Notes: generated by a model not told the origin, from the sequence alone. Positions 16,781-27,641 are shown, counted from the first letter of the stretch. The stretch: DNA of 64,000 bases from Streptomyces sp. TS71-3 (GCF_018327685.1 NZ_BNEL01000003.1:3658001-3722000); one strand, 5' to 3'. Made by a program: numbers and translations.

Positions 16781-17749
16781 TCAGTCCTTCAGCAGCTCGG
16801 CGAAGCGCCCGGCACCGATGTTGCCGCCGGAGATGATCACGCCGACGCGTGGCGGGACGGGTGCGAGCCGGTGGAACAGGAGGGCGGCCAGGCCCACGGC
16901 GCCGCTCGGTTCCACGACGATCTTCAGCCGTTCGAACGCCAGCCGCATCGCCTCGCGGATCTCGTCCTCGGCGACCGTGACCACCTCGTCCACCAGCCGC
17001 CGGTTGATGGAGAAGGTGAGCTCGCCGGGGGTGTCCGCGGCCAGGCCGTCGGCGATGGTGCGCGGCACCGGGATCGAGATCCGGCGGCCCTTCGCCAGCG
17101 ACTGCTGGGTGTCGTTGCCGGCCTGGGGCTCGACCCCCACGACCCGGGTCCCGCCCGACACCCCCTTGACGGCCGTGGCGCTGCCGGCCATCAGCCCGCC
17201 GCCCCCGACGGGCACCAGCAGGGCGTCCAGCCCGGCGGCGTCTTCGAGCAGTTCGAGCGCGGCCGTGCCCTGCCCCGCGATCACATGCGGATGCTCGTAC
17301 GGCGGGATGAGCGTGAGCCCGCGCTCGGCGGCCATCGCCGTACCGAGCGCGACCCGGTCCCCGGTGTAGCGGTCGTAGCTGACGACCTCGGCGCCGTACC
17401 CGACGGTGGCGTCCAGCTTGGCGGCGGGCGTGTCCTCCGGCATCAGGATCACCGCGGTCGTGCCCAGCTCCCGGGCGGCCAGCGCGACCGCCTGCGCGTG
17501 GTTGCCCGAGGAGTAGGCGGCGATGCCCCTGGCCAACTGCTCCTCGGACAGGCGTGACGCCGCGTTGTACGCGCCGCGGAACTTGAACGCGCCTATCCGC
17601 TGGAAGTTCTCGCACTTGACGAGCACGTGCGCACCGGCCAGCCGGTCCAGGGTGCGCGAGCGCAGGACCGGCGTGCGGTGCGCCGTGCCCTCGATCCGCT
17701 CGGCGGCGGCGCGCACGTCCGCCAGGGTGACCCGGGCCGTGTCCGTCAT
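16781..17749 (-). CDS. Threonine/serine dehydratase family PLP enzyme
   Basis: 322 aa fold-type II PLP enzyme. The Schiff-base lysine is Lys56 in NFQRIGAFKFRGA; the phosphate-binding loop VPVGGGGLMAGSA and the SSGNHAQAVALAA substrate loop are intact, and the C-terminal EPSGAVGLAAL and ISGGNIG segments are typical. At this length it lacks the ACT-like regulatory domain of biosynthetic IlvA, so it is a catabolic threonine/serine dehydratase or serine racemase-like enzyme. The start has GAGGAG upstream. It is followed leftward by the esterase about 280 bp away and preceded by the MEDS gene. Confidence 0.88.
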   Translation of the reverse strand: MTDTARVTLADVRAAAERIEGTAHRTPVLRSRTLDRLAGAHVLVKCENFQRIGAFKFRGAYNAASRLSEEQLARGIAAYSSGNHAQAVALAARELGTTAVILMPEDTPAAKLDATVGYGAEVVSYDRYTGDRVALGTAMAAERGLTLIPPYEHPHVIAGQGTAALELLEDAAGLDALLVPVGGGGLMAGSATAVKGVSGGTRVVGVEPQAGNDTQQSLAKGRRISIPVPRTIADGLAADTPGELTFSINRRLVDEVVTVAEDEIREAMRLAFERLKIVVEPSGAVGLAALLFHRLAPVPPRVGVIISGGNIGAGRFAELLKD

Positions 17750-17804
17750 GCTGGTGACTCCTCCACACCGGTACCGGCCCCGTCGGCCGGCCCAGGTCAG
17801 GAGC

Positions 17805-18410
17805 CTAACCCGGCTCCCCTCCGCCGCAAGCGCAAGGGTTCTCCATCACCATGCCGCCCAGCAGCACCTTGGGGTGGACCCTGACCAGCGGGACGACCGC
17901 CTCGCTGCCGAACAGCTCCAGGTCGTACAGGCACATGCCCGCCACCGGCCGGGCGGCCAGCCAGCGGGTGGCCGCCGCCTCGTAGCCGACCAGGTCGTCG
18001 ACGAAGTCCGGCGCCACCAGGGGCCCCGCCCAGCTCATGTCGGCGGCCAGCCGGACGAGCGGAGGCGGATCCGGTGCGAGGACGGTGTCGGACCAGGCGG
18101 ACAGCAGGGCCAGCGCCCGGTCCGCGTCGAAGACGCCGTCCCGCAGGTACAGTTCCGGACCCCGGATGCGCAGGTCGTCCGCGTACGGGCGAGCAGCGGG
18201 GTCCTGCCGGGCCAGCACGTCCCGGATGGTGCGGCCCTCACCCTCCGCCTCCAGCAGCAGGCAGGCGTCCCCGGCCAGCAGGCCGTCCGCGAGGAACGGC
18301 GCCAGCAGCCGGTCGCGTTCCGCGCGGCCCCGGTACAGCACGCACACGTGCTCGCCCGGGTCCACGGCCACCCCGCTCACCGCGGCCGGCGGCCTCTGCC
18401 GCTCCACCAT
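17805..18410 (-). CDS. MEDS-domain sensory protein
   Basis: 201 aa single-domain protein with the MEDS (DcmR-type sensory) signature: GEHVCVLYRGRAERDRLLAP, FLADGLLAGDACLLLE, then RLAADMSWAG and a C-terminal GMCLYDLELFGS. In actinobacteria such proteins are often paired with anti-sigma or phosphatase signalling genes, but here it stands between a PucR regulator and a threonine dehydratase. The C-terminus ends in a Cys/Gly-rich ENPCACGGG tail. The ATG has a close GGGAGG site. The ligand and partner are unknown. Confidence 0.82.
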   Translation of the reverse strand: MVERQRPPAAVSGVAVDPGEHVCVLYRGRAERDRLLAPFLADGLLAGDACLLLEAEGEGRTIRDVLARQDPAARPYADDLRIRGPELYLRDGVFDADRALALLSAWSDTVLAPDPPPLVRLAADMSWAGPLVAPDFVDDLVGYEAAATRWLAARPVAGMCLYDLELFGSEAVVPLVRVHPKVLLGGMVMENPCACGGGEPG

Positions 18411-18456
18411 GCGCCTCCCGCTCCACGGCGCCGCCCCGCCGTGTGGCGCCGACCCC

Positions 18457-20181
18457 TCACGCCGGGCCTCCCAGGACCTGCCACACCCGGGTGGCGACGT
18501 GCAGGTTCAGCCGGCTGTCGACGTCCGAGAGGTCGCTGCCGCTGATCTCGCGGATGCGCCCCAACCGGTACCGCAGGGTGCTGCGGTGGATCGCCAGGGC
18601 CTCGGCGGCGCTGTCGTAGTTCCCTCCGCACTCGAAGAACTGGAAGAGGGTGCGCACCAGCTCCGAGCGGTGCGCGCCGTCGTAGTCGAGCAGGGGTCCC
18701 AGCCACTCGCGGACGAACCCGTCGACCTCCCGGTCGCCCGCGTCCGGTCCCAGGATGCGGTAGAGCCCGAGGTCCTCGAAGGCCGTCGCACCGTCCGGCG
18801 CCCGGGAGTGCCGCCGCACCTCCAGGGCCCGCTCCGCCTCCCGGAACGACCGCGGAAGGCCGCCGGGGGCTTCGCAGCCGCCGCCGACACCGATCGCCCC
18901 GCCGGACGAGCCCAGTTCGCGGGCGAGCACCCGGTGGAGGGCCCCCGCCGGCACGCGGCCCTGGACCACCAGGACCACCAGGTCGCTGTGGGCCGCCGCC
19001 AGCGTCCGCATCCTCAGGCCCGCGGCCGCCCGGCCGACCACCCGCACGAGTGCCTCGCCGGCGGCGTGGCCCGCCCACCGCACCACGGCGATGCGATGCG
19101 TGCCGTGCAGGTCGTGGCCGACCGCGGCGGCCCGCGCGAAGGCGCTGTCGTCGTCGGTGCCGTCGATCAGGTCGTCCACCAGGCCGCGCCGCAGGCGCAG
19201 CTCCACGTCGGCGAGGCTGCGCAGATGGGCCAGTTCCAGGGCGAGCACGGTGCACGCGTGGTCGAGGGCGAACTCCTCGTGAACGCCGCTACCGGCCTCC
19301 TGGCCGATCAGCGCGAGCAGGCCAAGCACCTCGCCGCCGTGCCGGACCGGCGCCACCAGCCGGCCCCCCACCCGCACCGGCCGCAGCTCGCGCGCCACGC
19401 CCTGGAGGAGTTCCTCGTGCTGCGCGGCGTCCGGTTTCGGATACGGCTCCGGCCTGCCGGGGCCCGCCCAGGCCTCAAGGTTGCCGAACCGGTCCTCGAC
19501 CGCCACGGGACGCCCGGTGAGCCGGTGGACCGCCTCGGCGACGCCCCGCACGCCGGCACCGCTCGCGGATGCCTCGCCGAGGGCCTCGTGGACGGTCCGC
19601 CGGTGCTCCAGGTCGGAGATCGACTCGGTCAGCCGGGCGCTGACCGCGGCGCTCTCCTCGTCCAGCCGGGCCAGCTCCCGGGCGTGGGCGCGGTCCCTGC
19701 GGCGGGCCCGCGCACCGGCGAGGGCCGCGGCGGTCTGCTGGGCGAGGACGCGCAGGACGAAGCGGTCTTCCTCATCGGGCGGTGCGGGGGCGCTGCACAC
19801 CAGGTAGCCCAGGGTGCCGTCGTGGCCGGCGGCGCCGTCGCCGGTGTGCAGCGCGAAGGCCCAGCCCCATGCGCGGCCGCGCACCTCGATCGGCCCCTCC
19901 CGGCCGGACAGCGCCCTGACCTGGCTGTCCAGGCCGGGCACGCCAGGCCGCCGGTCGCTGGGGGCCCGCACCGGAAGGCGGTCTACGACGAGGAAGCCGG
20001 CCTCCGCGCGGCAGGGCCCCAGGGCGGCCACGGCGGACAGGGCCCGGTGCAGGACGGCGCTCTCGTCCCACTCGCCGTTCATGATCTTCGAGAGCACGTG
20101 GACGCTGTACAGATCGGCCAGGTGCGCGCGGTCCCCGGTCCGCCGTCGGGACCTCTCGGCCGTCCCCGGGGTCGCGGTCAT
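18457..20181 (-). CDS. PucR/CdaR-type transcriptional regulator with GAF domain
   Basis: 574 aa. An N-terminal GAF-like region (about 20-185; YSVHVLSKIMNGEWDESAVL) leads through a coiled coil (ARELARLDEESAAVSARLTE) into a second sensory region, a CdaR-like degenerate GGDEF segment, and a C-terminal PucR helix-turn-helix (CGGNYDSAAEALAIHRSTLR then YRLGRIREISG). The same frame stays open far upstream across the chaperone genes, but MTATPGTAERS at 20181 is the sensible start because dnaK lies divergently beyond it. Its targets are unknown. It could sense a small ligand and control itself, the MEDS gene or the chaperone operon. Confidence 0.85.
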   Translation of the reverse strand: MTATPGTAERSRRRTGDRAHLADLYSVHVLSKIMNGEWDESAVLHRALSAVAALGPCRAEAGFLVVDRLPVRAPSDRRPGVPGLDSQVRALSGREGPIEVRGRAWGWAFALHTGDGAAGHDGTLGYLVCSAPAPPDEEDRFVLRVLAQQTAAALAGARARRRDRAHARELARLDEESAAVSARLTESISDLEHRRTVHEALGEASASGAGVRGVAEAVHRLTGRPVAVEDRFGNLEAWAGPGRPEPYPKPDAAQHEELLQGVARELRPVRVGGRLVAPVRHGGEVLGLLALIGQEAGSGVHEEFALDHACTVLALELAHLRSLADVELRLRRGLVDDLIDGTDDDSAFARAAAVGHDLHGTHRIAVVRWAGHAAGEALVRVVGRAAAGLRMRTLAAAHSDLVVLVVQGRVPAGALHRVLARELGSSGGAIGVGGGCEAPGGLPRSFREAERALEVRRHSRAPDGATAFEDLGLYRILGPDAGDREVDGFVREWLGPLLDYDGAHRSELVRTLFQFFECGGNYDSAAEALAIHRSTLRYRLGRIREISGSDLSDVDSRLNLHVATRVWQVLGGPA

Positions 20182-20619
20182 GTGAGCTCCGTGCTCGTCG
20201 TCGCCCTGCTCGTCGTGGCCCCTCGCCGGGGTCGCCCCGCCAGGTCGCCCTGCCGGGGCCGATCCGCGCCGGTGGACCGGATCGGTTCCGCCGAGCCCCC
20301 CTCCACCGTAGTGCTTTATGCGTGTATCGCACCATTTTCTCAGTGATCGTTCTCGGCCCGCCGTGGCGAGAAATCCGCCGGATTTGGGCCCCGCGGGGGC
20401 AGGCCGGCCCGCGCTCCCGGTCGCGATGCTGAACCTGTCGCCGGTCGACGGTGACGACCGCGCACCGTGCGAGGCAGGCCGCCCGGCCCGGACCGGGGAA
20501 CCGGGCTCGCCACCCGGGGCGCCGGCAGCCGGAGCGGCAGCACCACAACCAGGCCGGCGATGAGCGAAACGCCTCGACGCATGCACACCCGAACACGGGC
20601 TTCGACGAAGGAGTACCTC
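20182..20619. other. Divergent promoter region between pucR-type gene and dnaK
   Basis: This 438-bp region has no convincing gene. It must hold promoters for the leftward regulator and the rightward chaperone operon. I looked for the HspR inverted repeat (CTTGAGT-N7-ACTCAAG) and for a CIRCE element and saw neither. An AT-richer patch lies near 20310-20345. dnaK itself has a GAAGGAG ribosome site. Confidence 0.6.
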
Positions 20620-22524
20620 ATGGCCAAGGCAGTCGGGATCGACCTGGGAACAACGAACTCGGTGATCGCGGCCTGGGAGGGCGGCGAGGCGACGGTGCTT
20701 CCCAACTCCGAGGGCAGCCGCACCACACCCTCGGTGGTGGCCTTCACCGACACCGGTGAGCGGCTGGTCGGCCAGCTCGCCCGCCGCCAGGCGATCCTCA
20801 ACCCCAAGGGCACCGTCTATTCCTCCAAGCGCTTCATCGGACGCCGTTTCGACGAGATCCCCGAGGAGGCGAAGGCGGTCGGCTTCGACGTCGCCGCCGA
20901 CGACCAGGGCAATGCCCGCTTCGAGGTCCGCGGCAAGCTCTACGCGCCGGAGGAGATCAGCGCGCTCGTGCTGCGCAAGCTCGCCGACGACGCCGGCAAG
21001 CAGCTCGGTGAGCGGGTGACGGAGGCGGTCGTCACGGTGCCGGCCTACTTCAACGACGCCCAGCGCACCGCGACCCGGGACGCCGGGCGCATCGCCGGCC
21101 TGGAGGTCCTGCGCATCATCAACGAGCCGACGGCTGCCGCGCTCGCCTACGGCCTGGACAAGAAGGGCCACGAGACGGTCCTCGTGTTCGACCTCGGCGG
21201 CGGCACCTTCGACGTGAGCCTGCTCGACGTCGGCGAGGGAGTCGTCGAGGTGCGGGCCACCGCCGGCGACGGCCACCTCGGCGGCGACGACTTCGACCGG
21301 CGCCTCGTGGACCACCTGGCGGACCGGTTCCAGCAGGAGAACGCCATCGACCTGCGGCAGGACCCGCAGGCTCTGCAGCGCCTCTTCGAGGCCGCCGAGA
21401 AGGCCAAGACGGAGCTGAGCTCGGTCACCCAGACGCAGGTCAGCCTGCCGTTCATCACGGCCGACGCCTCCGGCCCCAAGCACCTCACCGAGACGGTGAT
21501 GCGCTCGACGTTCGAGCAGATCACCCAGGACCTGCTGGAGCGGACCATGGAGCCGGTCCAGCGGGCGATGGAGGACGCCAAGATCGGTGAGAACGACATC
21601 GGCGAGGTCATCCTCGTCGGCGGTGCGACCCGGATGCCGGCCGTGCAGAGCGTGGTGCGCCGCCTCACCGGCGGCAAGGAACCCAACATGAGCGTCAACC
21701 CGGACGAGGTCGTGGCGCTGGGTGCGGGGATCCAGGCCGGGGTGCTCAAGGGTGAGGTCAAGGACGTCCTGCTGCTCGACGTCACGCCGCTGTCGCTGGG
21801 CGTGGAGACCGCGGGCGGCGTGATGACGAAGATCATCGAGCGGAACACCACGATCCCGGTCCGCCGCACCGAGACGTTCTCCACCGCCGAGGACAACCAG
21901 TCCGCCGTGGACATCGTGGTCCTCCAGGGCGAGCGTGAACTCGCCGTGGACAACCGCGTGCTCGGCAGGTTCCGCCTGGAGGACATCAGGCCCGCGCCGC
22001 GTGGCGAGCCGCAGGTCGAGGTCACCTTCGACGTCGACGCCAACGGCATCGTCAACGTCACCGCGCGCGACAGGGACACCGGCGCCGAGCAGAGCATCAC
22101 CATCACCGAGGGCTCGAACCTGGAGCGCGGCGAGGTCGACCGGATGATCCAGGAGGCCGAGGAGCACCGCAGCGAGGACAAGGCCCTGCGGGAGGCCGTG
22201 GATGCACGCAACGAGCTGGACGCCGCCGCCTACCAGGTCGAGCGCCAGATCGGTGAACTCGGCGACGCGGCCCCGTCCCACGAGCGCTCCCGCGCCGAGA
22301 TGCTCGTCGCCGACGCCCGGGGCGCCGTCAAGGAGCAGGCTCCGCTGGATCGGGCCAGGTCGCTGACCTCGGAGCTCCAGCAGGTGTACGCCTCGCTCGC
22401 CGCCCACCGCTCCGGCGCGGGCGCCGGCGCGAGGGGCCAGTCGGAGCCCGGCGAGGAGCGCGGAGAGGGCGGCCCCCGCCGGTCCGACGACGACGTGATC
22501 GACGCCGAGTTCGACAAGAGCTGA
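20620..22524 (+). CDS. dnaK: Hsp70 chaperone DnaK (probably a second copy)
   Basis: 634 aa, full length. The ATPase domain is intact ([90 protein letters not shown]), followed by the substrate domain ([31 protein letters not shown]) and a variable lid ending in the EEVD-like [12 protein letters not shown]. The context differs from the housekeeping dnaK-grpE-dnaJ-hspR operon of Streptomyces: here grpE, a zinc-finger-less J protein, CbpM and ClpB follow. That, with the absence of a HAIR element, suggests a second, differently controlled copy. Confidence 0.95.
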   Translation: MAKAVGIDLGTTNSVIAAWEGGEATVLPNSEGSRTTPSVVAFTDTGERLVGQLARRQAILNPKGTVYSSKRFIGRRFDEIPEEAKAVGFDVAADDQGNARFEVRGKLYAPEEISALVLRKLADDAGKQLGERVTEAVVTVPAYFNDAQRTATRDAGRIAGLEVLRIINEPTAAALAYGLDKKGHETVLVFDLGGGTFDVSLLDVGEGVVEVRATAGDGHLGGDDFDRRLVDHLADRFQQENAIDLRQDPQALQRLFEAAEKAKTELSSVTQTQVSLPFITADASGPKHLTETVMRSTFEQITQDLLERTMEPVQRAMEDAKIGENDIGEVILVGGATRMPAVQSVVRRLTGGKEPNMSVNPDEVVALGAGIQAGVLKGEVKDVLLLDVTPLSLGVETAGGVMTKIIERNTTIPVRRTETFSTAEDNQSAVDIVVLQGERELAVDNRVLGRFRLEDIRPAPRGEPQVEVTFDVDANGIVNVTARDRDTGAEQSITITEGSNLERGEVDRMIQEAEEHRSEDKALREAVDARNELDAAAYQVERQIGELGDAAPSHERSRAEMLVADARGAVKEQAPLDRARSLTSELQQVYASLAAHRSGAGAGARGQSEPGEERGEGGPRRSDDDVIDAEFDKS

Positions 22525-22530
22525 GGTCCT

Positions 22531-23166
22531 ATGTCCACCGAGCAGGAGCCCACCCAGGGGGCCGAACCGCGCCGGGAGCCGCCGACACGGGAGCCAGCCG
22601 TGCAGGAGCGGGCCGCCGCGCAGGAGGAACTGCCCGTGCGGCAGCCGGAAGAGCAGCCGTCCGGTTCGGCGGAGCAGGAGCCCGGACCGGTGGAGCAGGA
22701 GCCCACCGGGGCCGGGGACCGCCGCGCCGCGGACGTCGCCGAGCTCCAGGACCGCTGGCACCGCGCCCTCGCCGACCTGGACAACCTCCGCAAGCGGCAC
22801 GCCAAGGAGCTCCAGCACGCGCGTGCCGACGAGCGCGCCCGCACCGCCGCGGCGCTGCTGCCCGTCATCGACAACCTGGAACTGGCCCTGGAACACGCCG
22901 GATCCGAGCCGTCCGCCGTCCTCAAGGGCGTCGAGGCGGTGCGCGACCAGGCCGTCGAGACGTTCGGCGGGCTCGGCTACCCGCGGTTCGAGGAGACGGG
23001 CGTGCCCTTCGACCCGGCCCGGCACGAGGTCGTCGGCACCGTCGACACCGCCGACGGTGCCGAGACCGAGCCGAACACCGTGGTCCAGGTCGTGCGGCCG
23101 GGGTACGGCGCGGGCGAGGACCTGCTGCGCCCCGCGTCCGTCGTGGTCAGCAAGCGGTGGGAGTGA
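22531..23166 (+). CDS. grpE: GrpE nucleotide exchange factor
   Basis: 211 aa, 6 bp after dnaK. About 70 N-terminal residues are Glu/Gln/Pro-rich and disordered. The GrpE core follows: coiled coil WHRALADLDNLRKRHAKELQ, then LLPVIDNLELALEHAG and the beta domain GYPRFEETGVPFDPARHEVV ending VVVSKRWE. It releases ADP from DnaK. The close spacing shows co-expression with the dnaK copy upstream. Confidence 0.93.
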   Translation: MSTEQEPTQGAEPRREPPTREPAVQERAAAQEELPVRQPEEQPSGSAEQEPGPVEQEPTGAGDRRAADVAELQDRWHRALADLDNLRKRHAKELQHARADERARTAAALLPVIDNLELALEHAGSEPSAVLKGVEAVRDQAVETFGGLGYPRFEETGVPFDPARHEVVGTVDTADGAETEPNTVVQVVRPGYGAGEDLLRPASVVVSKRWE

Positions 23167-23171
23167 CGTCC

Positions 23172-24101
23172 ATGGCACGGGACTTCTACAGCGTCCTCGG
23201 GGTGGCGCGCGACGCCGGCCAGGAGGAGATCCAGCAGGCCTTCCGGGCGCTGGCGCGCCGCTACCACCCCGACATCAACAAGGACCCGGGAGCCGAGGAG
23301 CGCTTCAAGGAGCTCAACGAGGCCTACGGCGTGCTCTCCGATCCGGCGACCCGGCGCCGCTACGACCGCTTCGGAGAGGACTTCCGGAGCGTCCCGGAGG
23401 ACCCCGAGGAGCGGGTGGCCGCAGGTGCGGGAGCGCGTGGCGGCCCCGGTGGCGCGGGAGCGCGCACCGGCTTCGGCGGCGGTTTCGAGGGCATCGACAT
23501 CGACGACCTGCTCGGCGGGATCTTCGGGCGGGGCGCGGGCCGGGGCGGGGCCTGGGGTCCCGTGCCGGGCGCCGACCAGGAGGCCGAGCTGCCACTCGGC
23601 GTCGAGGACGCCTACCGCGGCGGCCGGCGCTCCGTCACCCTCTCCGGCCCTGAGGGGGAGCGCACCTACGGGGTCAACGTGCCGCGCGGGGTGATCGACG
23701 GGCAGCGCATCCGGCTCGCCGGAGAGGGCGGCCGGGGCAGCGGCGACGCCCCGCCGGGCGACCTCTACCTGCGGGTGCGGATCAAGCCCGACCCGCGCTA
23801 CCGCCTCGACGGCCGGGACATCCACGTCGCCGTCCCGGTGAGCCCCTGGGAGGCGGCGCTCGGTGCCACGGTGCCCGTGCGCACCCCGGGCGGCCCCGTC
23901 AAGCTCAACGTGCCCGCCGGCTCCTCCAGCGGCCGCCGGCTGCGGCTGCGCGGCGAGGGGGTGCCCAGCCCGCGCGGCCGCGACGGCGACCTGTACGCCG
24001 AGGTCCGCATCATGGCGCCGCCCGAGCCGAGCGACCGGGAGCGTGAGCTCTTCGAGGAGCTGGCGGCCGTCTCCACCTTCGACCCGAGGGGGACAGGATG
24101 A
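23172..24101 (+). CDS. cbpA: J-domain co-chaperone of the CbpA type (no zinc finger)
   Basis: 309 aa. J domain at residues 1-70 (MARDFYSVLGVARDAGQEEI, RRYHPDINKDPGAEERF with the HPD tripeptide), Gly/Phe-rich region around 85-135, then two beta-rich C-terminal domains (LPLGVEDAYRGGRRSVTL; PVRTPGGPVKLNVPAGSSSG). The CxxCxGxG zinc-binding repeats of DnaJ are absent, so it is CbpA/DnaJ type II. Its stop overlaps the next gene, encoding the CbpM-like modulator known to bind the CbpA J domain. It starts 5 bp after grpE. Confidence 0.92.
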   Translation: MARDFYSVLGVARDAGQEEIQQAFRALARRYHPDINKDPGAEERFKELNEAYGVLSDPATRRRYDRFGEDFRSVPEDPEERVAAGAGARGGPGGAGARTGFGGGFEGIDIDDLLGGIFGRGAGRGGAWGPVPGADQEAELPLGVEDAYRGGRRSVTLSGPEGERTYGVNVPRGVIDGQRIRLAGEGGRGSGDAPPGDLYLRVRIKPDPRYRLDGRDIHVAVPVSPWEAALGATVPVRTPGGPVKLNVPAGSSSGRRLRLRGEGVPSPRGRDGDLYAEVRIMAPPEPSDRERELFEELAAVSTFDPRGTG

Positions 24102-24505
24102 CCGACGACCCGCGGCGCGCCGCCGCATCCGCCCGCGGGCGGCCCGCGGCGCCGGCGCGAGAGCGCACACGCCCACCGGACGTCCTCGTGCGCAGGTACG
24201 CCCTCGTACCCCTGGACCGGCTCAGCCTGGACGTCACCGCCAGGCGCTCCGGCCTGCATCCGGACCTCGTGCGGCGGATGGCGGCACTCGGTGTCGTGGA
24301 CGCCGCGCGCGACGCCGGCGGCCGGCTGTGGTTCAGCCCCGACGCCCCCGCCGCCCTCGCCCGGGCCCAGCGGCTGCGTGCCGGACTGCACCTCAACTAC
24401 GCGGCCGTCGGGGTGGTGATGGACCTGCTGGAGCGGATCGGCGAGTTGGAGGCCGAGCTGAGGCGCAGCGACGCCGGCTGCAGGAGTGATGAATCGTGGA
24501 TATGA
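24098..24505 (+). CDS. CbpM/MerR-like chaperone modulator
   Basis: 135 aa, overlapping the cbpA stop by 4 bp and the clpB start by 10 bp. After a basic, Ala/Arg-rich 25-residue N-terminus there is a MerR-like winged helix ([20 protein letters not shown]) and a C-terminal helix ([20 protein letters not shown]). This is the CbpM pattern; the true HspR motif set is not evident. CbpM inhibits CbpA by binding its J domain; HspR represses dnaK by binding DNA. Either role is possible here, but the gene order (cbpA-cbpM) favours the former. Confidence 0.78.
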   Translation: MTDDPRRAAASARGRPAAPARERTRPPDVLVRRYALVPLDRLSLDVTARRSGLHPDLVRRMAALGVVDAARDAGGRLWFSPDAPAALARAQRLRAGLHLNYAAVGVVMDLLERIGELEAELRRSDAGCRSDESWI

Positions 24506-27141
24506 ACCGCCTCACCCACAAGTCCCAACAGGCGCTCCAGGACGCGCAGACCGTCGCGGGTCGGCTCGACCAGTCCGAGGTCGACGGGGAGCACCTGCTG
24601 CTCGCGCTCCTCGAACAGCCGGAGGGGCTCGTGCCCCGGCTGGCCGTGCAGGCGGGCGTCGACACCGAGGGGCTGCGCACCGCGGTGTCCGCGGACCTCG
24701 CCCGCCGGCCCGGGACGACCGGGCCGGGCGCGGCGCCCGGGCAGGTGTACATCACCCAGCGGCTCGCCGGGGTGCTGGACGCGGCGGAGCAGGAGGCCAG
24801 GCGGCTCAAGGACGAGTACGTGTCCGTCGAACACCTCGTCCTGGCCCTCGCCGACGAGGGCTCGCGCACCGCGGCCGGCCGCCTGCTCAAGGAGTACGGC
24901 CTCACCAAGGAAGCGTTCCTGAACGCCCTGACCCGGGTCCGCGGCAACCAGCGCGTCACCTCGTCGACCCCCGAGGCCGCCTACGAGGCGCTGGAGAAGT
25001 ACGGCCGCGACCTGGTGGCCGAGGCGCAGGCCGGCAGGACGGACCCGGTGGTCGGCCGGGACGCCGAGATCCGGCGGGTGGTGCAGATCCTCAGCCGGAA
25101 GACCAAGAACAACCCCGTGCTGATCGGCGACCCGGGCGTCGGCAAGACGGCCATCGTGGAGGGCCTCGCCCAGCGCATCGTCCGCGGCGACGTGCCGGAC
25201 GGGCTGCGCGACAAGACCGTCTTCGCGCTCGACATGAGCTCCCTGGTGGCCGGCGCCAAGTACCGGGGCGAGTTCGAGGAGCGCATGCAGGCCGTGCTCG
25301 GCGAGGTCAAGGGGGCGCAGGGCAGGATCCTGCTCTTCATCGACGAGCTCCACACGGTCGTCGGCGCGGGAGGCGGGCCCGAGGGCGCGATGGACGCGGG
25401 GAACATGCTCAAGCCCATGCTCGCCCGCGGTGAGCTGCACATGATCGGCGCCACCACGCTCGATGAGTACCGCAAGCACGTCGAGTCCGACGCCGCCCTC
25501 GAACGCCGCTTCCAGCAGGTGATGGTGGACGAGCCCGGAGTCGAGGACACCGTCTCCATCCTGCGCGGCCTGCGCGAGCGCCTGGAGGTGTTCCACGGCG
25601 TGCGCATCCAGGACACCGCTCTGGTCGCCGCGGCCACCCTCAGCCACCGCTACATCTCCGACCGGTTCCTCCCGGACAAGGCCATCGACCTCGTGGACGA
25701 GGCCTGCGCCCGGATGCGCACCGAGATCGACTCCATGCCCGCCGAACTCGACGAGATCACCCGCCGGGTGACCCGTATGGAGATCGAGGAGGCGGCCCTG
25801 GCGAAGGAGGACGCCCCGGCCAGCCGCCAGCGCCTCGACGACCTCAGGCGCGAGTTGGCCGACCTGCGCGCCGAGGCCGACGCCATGCACGCCCAGTGGG
25901 ACGCCGAGCGCCAGGCCATCCGGCGTGTCCAGGAGCTGCGCCAGGAGCTGGAGCAGGTGCGCCAGGAGGCCGAGGAGGCCGAGCGGCGCTACGACCTCAA
26001 CCGGGCGGCCGAACTCCGCTACGGCAGGATCGCGGAGTTGCAGCGCCGCCTGGAGGCCGAGGAGGAGGCCCTCGCCGGCAAGCAGGGCGAGACGCGGCTG
26101 CTGCACGAGGTGGTCACGGAGGACGAGATCGCCGAGATCGTGGCGGCCTGGACCGGTATCCCCGTGACCCGGCTGCAGGAGGGCGAGCGGGAGAAGCTGC
26201 TGCGCCTCGACGAGATCCTCGCCGAGCGGGTGATCGGCCAGGAGGAGGCCGTCGCTCTGGTCAGCGACGCCATCATCCGGGCGCGCTCCGGCATCCGCGA
26301 CCCGGCGAGGCCCATCGGCTCGTTCATCTTCCTCGGCCCCACCGGCGTCGGGAAGACCGAGCTGGCCAAGGCGCTCGCCGCCGCGCTGTTCGACAGCGAG
26401 GAGAGCATCGTGCGCCTGGACATGAGCGAGTACCAGGAGCGGCACACCGTCAGCAGGCTGGTCGGCGCCCCGCCCGGATACGTCGGTTACGAGGAGGGCG
26501 GACAGCTCACCGAGGCGGTGCGCCGGGGGCCCTACTCCGTGGTCCTCTTCGACGAGATCGAGAAGGCGCACGCCGACGTGTTCAACACCCTGCTCCAGGT
26601 GCTCGACGACGGCCGCATCACCGACGCCCAGGGCCGCACGGTCGACTTCCGCAACACGGTCCTCATCATGACCTCCAACATCGGCTCCACCCATCTGCTC
26701 GACGGTGCGACCGCGGACGGCGAGCTCAAGGCGGACGCCCGCGCCCTGGTGATGGGAGAGCTGCAGAGCCACTTCCGGCCCGAGTTCCTCAACCGCATCG
26801 ACGACATCGTGCTGTTCAAGCCGCTCGCCATGGACCAGATCAAGCGGATCGTCGAGTTGCAGTTCGACGACCTGCGGCAGCGCCTGGCCGAGCGGCAGAT
26901 CACCGTCGACCTCACCGACGACGCCCGCGAGCACATCGCCCAGCAGGGCTTCGACCCCGTCTACGGTGCCCGGCCGCTGCGCCGGTACATCTCGCACGAG
27001 GTCGAGACGCTCATCGGACGCGCCCTGATCCGCGGTGACGTGCAGGACGGCGCGGCGATCCGGGTGGATGTCCGGGACGGAGAACTGACCGTCACCTATG
27101 ACGGGCCCGAGCGGCGGGCCCACGTCGGAAAGGCAGCGTGA
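24496..27141 (+). CDS. clpB: ClpB disaggregase (AAA+)
   Basis: 881 aa. N domain with two Clp repeats (1-150), NBD1 with Walker [19 protein letters not shown] and Walker [16 protein letters not shown], the long M-domain coiled coil (about 410-530, rich in Glu/Arg/Leu), then NBD2 with [19 protein letters not shown] and [16 protein letters not shown]. No ClpP-binding loop is apparent, so it is a disaggregase, partnering the DnaK system encoded just upstream. The GTG start is favoured over an ATG six bases later because CAGGAG lies 9 bp before it. The frame overlaps the CbpM gene. Confidence 0.95.
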   Translation: MDMNRLTHKSQQALQDAQTVAGRLDQSEVDGEHLLLALLEQPEGLVPRLAVQAGVDTEGLRTAVSADLARRPGTTGPGAAPGQVYITQRLAGVLDAAEQEARRLKDEYVSVEHLVLALADEGSRTAAGRLLKEYGLTKEAFLNALTRVRGNQRVTSSTPEAAYEALEKYGRDLVAEAQAGRTDPVVGRDAEIRRVVQILSRKTKNNPVLIGDPGVGKTAIVEGLAQRIVRGDVPDGLRDKTVFALDMSSLVAGAKYRGEFEERMQAVLGEVKGAQGRILLFIDELHTVVGAGGGPEGAMDAGNMLKPMLARGELHMIGATTLDEYRKHVESDAALERRFQQVMVDEPGVEDTVSILRGLRERLEVFHGVRIQDTALVAAATLSHRYISDRFLPDKAIDLVDEACARMRTEIDSMPAELDEITRRVTRMEIEEAALAKEDAPASRQRLDDLRRELADLRAEADAMHAQWDAERQAIRRVQELRQELEQVRQEAEEAERRYDLNRAAELRYGRIAELQRRLEAEEEALAGKQGETRLLHEVVTEDEIAEIVAAWTGIPVTRLQEGEREKLLRLDEILAERVIGQEEAVALVSDAIIRARSGIRDPARPIGSFIFLGPTGVGKTELAKALAAALFDSEESIVRLDMSEYQERHTVSRLVGAPPGYVGYEEGGQLTEAVRRGPYSVVLFDEIEKAHADVFNTLLQVLDDGRITDAQGRTVDFRNTVLIMTSNIGSTHLLDGATADGELKADARALVMGELQSHFRPEFLNRIDDIVLFKPLAMDQIKRIVELQFDDLRQRLAERQITVDLTDDAREHIAQQGFDPVYGARPLRRYISHEVETLIGRALIRGDVQDGAAIRVDVRDGELTVTYDGPERRAHVGKAA

Positions 27142-27641
27142 GAGCGGTGGCCGACGAACCGGGCAGGGTGGTGGCCTGCCAGAACTGCGGCCGGAGGAAC
27201 CGGGTCCGAGCGGCGGGCGAGGGGCGCCCGCGCTGCGGGGACTGCGGCACGGAGCTGCCCTGGATCGCCGAGGCCGGCGACGGGGACTTCGCGGAGATCG
27301 CCGAGGCGGCCGAACCGGTCGTCCTCGTGGACCTGTGGGCCACCTGGTGCGGCCCCTGCCGCAAGGTCAGCCCCGCGCTGGAGGAGGTCGCCCGGCAGAT
27401 GGCGGGCCGGATCAAGCTCGTCAAGGTCGACGTCGACGCCTCGCCGCGCCTGACCCAGCAGTTCGGGGTGCAGGCGGTGCCGACCCTGCTCCTGCTCGAC
27501 CGGGGCGAGGAGATCGGCCGGCAGGCGGGTGCAGCGCCCGCCGACACCCTGCGCCGGTGGGTCGAGGAGACCATGGCCGGCCGCCGTGGAGCGGCGCCAC
27601 GACACGAGGATGACCCGACGACGAAGGGACGGACACGATGA
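27138..27641 (+). CDS. trxC: Thioredoxin with N-terminal zinc ribbon (Trx2/TrxC type)
   Basis: 167 aa from a GTG overlapping the clpB stop. Two CxxC knuckles near residues 14-36 ([15 protein letters not shown]) form the zinc ribbon of Trx2 proteins. The thioredoxin domain follows with [20 protein letters not shown], the redox-active WCGPC, and the cis-Pro in [14 protein letters not shown]. Trx2-type proteins serve oxidative stress and may be zinc-regulated. Position at the end of a disaggregase operon suggests joint repair of oxidised and aggregated proteins. Confidence 0.93.
   Translation: MRAVADEPGRVVACQNCGRRNRVRAAGEGRPRCGDCGTELPWIAEAGDGDFAEIAEAAEPVVLVDLWATWCGPCRKVSPALEEVARQMAGRIKLVKVDVDASPRLTQQFGVQAVPTLLLLDRGEEIGRQAGAAPADTLRRWVEETMAGRRGAAPRHEDDPTTKGRTR

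Noticed and set aside
20182..20619. HspR HAIR or HrcA CIRCE element before dnaK
   Set aside because: I looked for CTTGAGT-N7-ACTCAAG and TTAGCACTC-type repeats and found none.
18457..23178. A 1573-aa minus-strand open frame
   Set aside because: Only the part up to 20181 has domain structure (PucR regulator). The rest is antisense to dnaK and grpE and reads as low-complexity His/Gly/Val-rich sequence, as expected in GC-rich DNA.
24397..27123. A 908-aa minus-strand open frame opposite clpB
   Set aside because: Exact antisense of a clear ClpB gene with codon-position GC bias; no recognisable domain.
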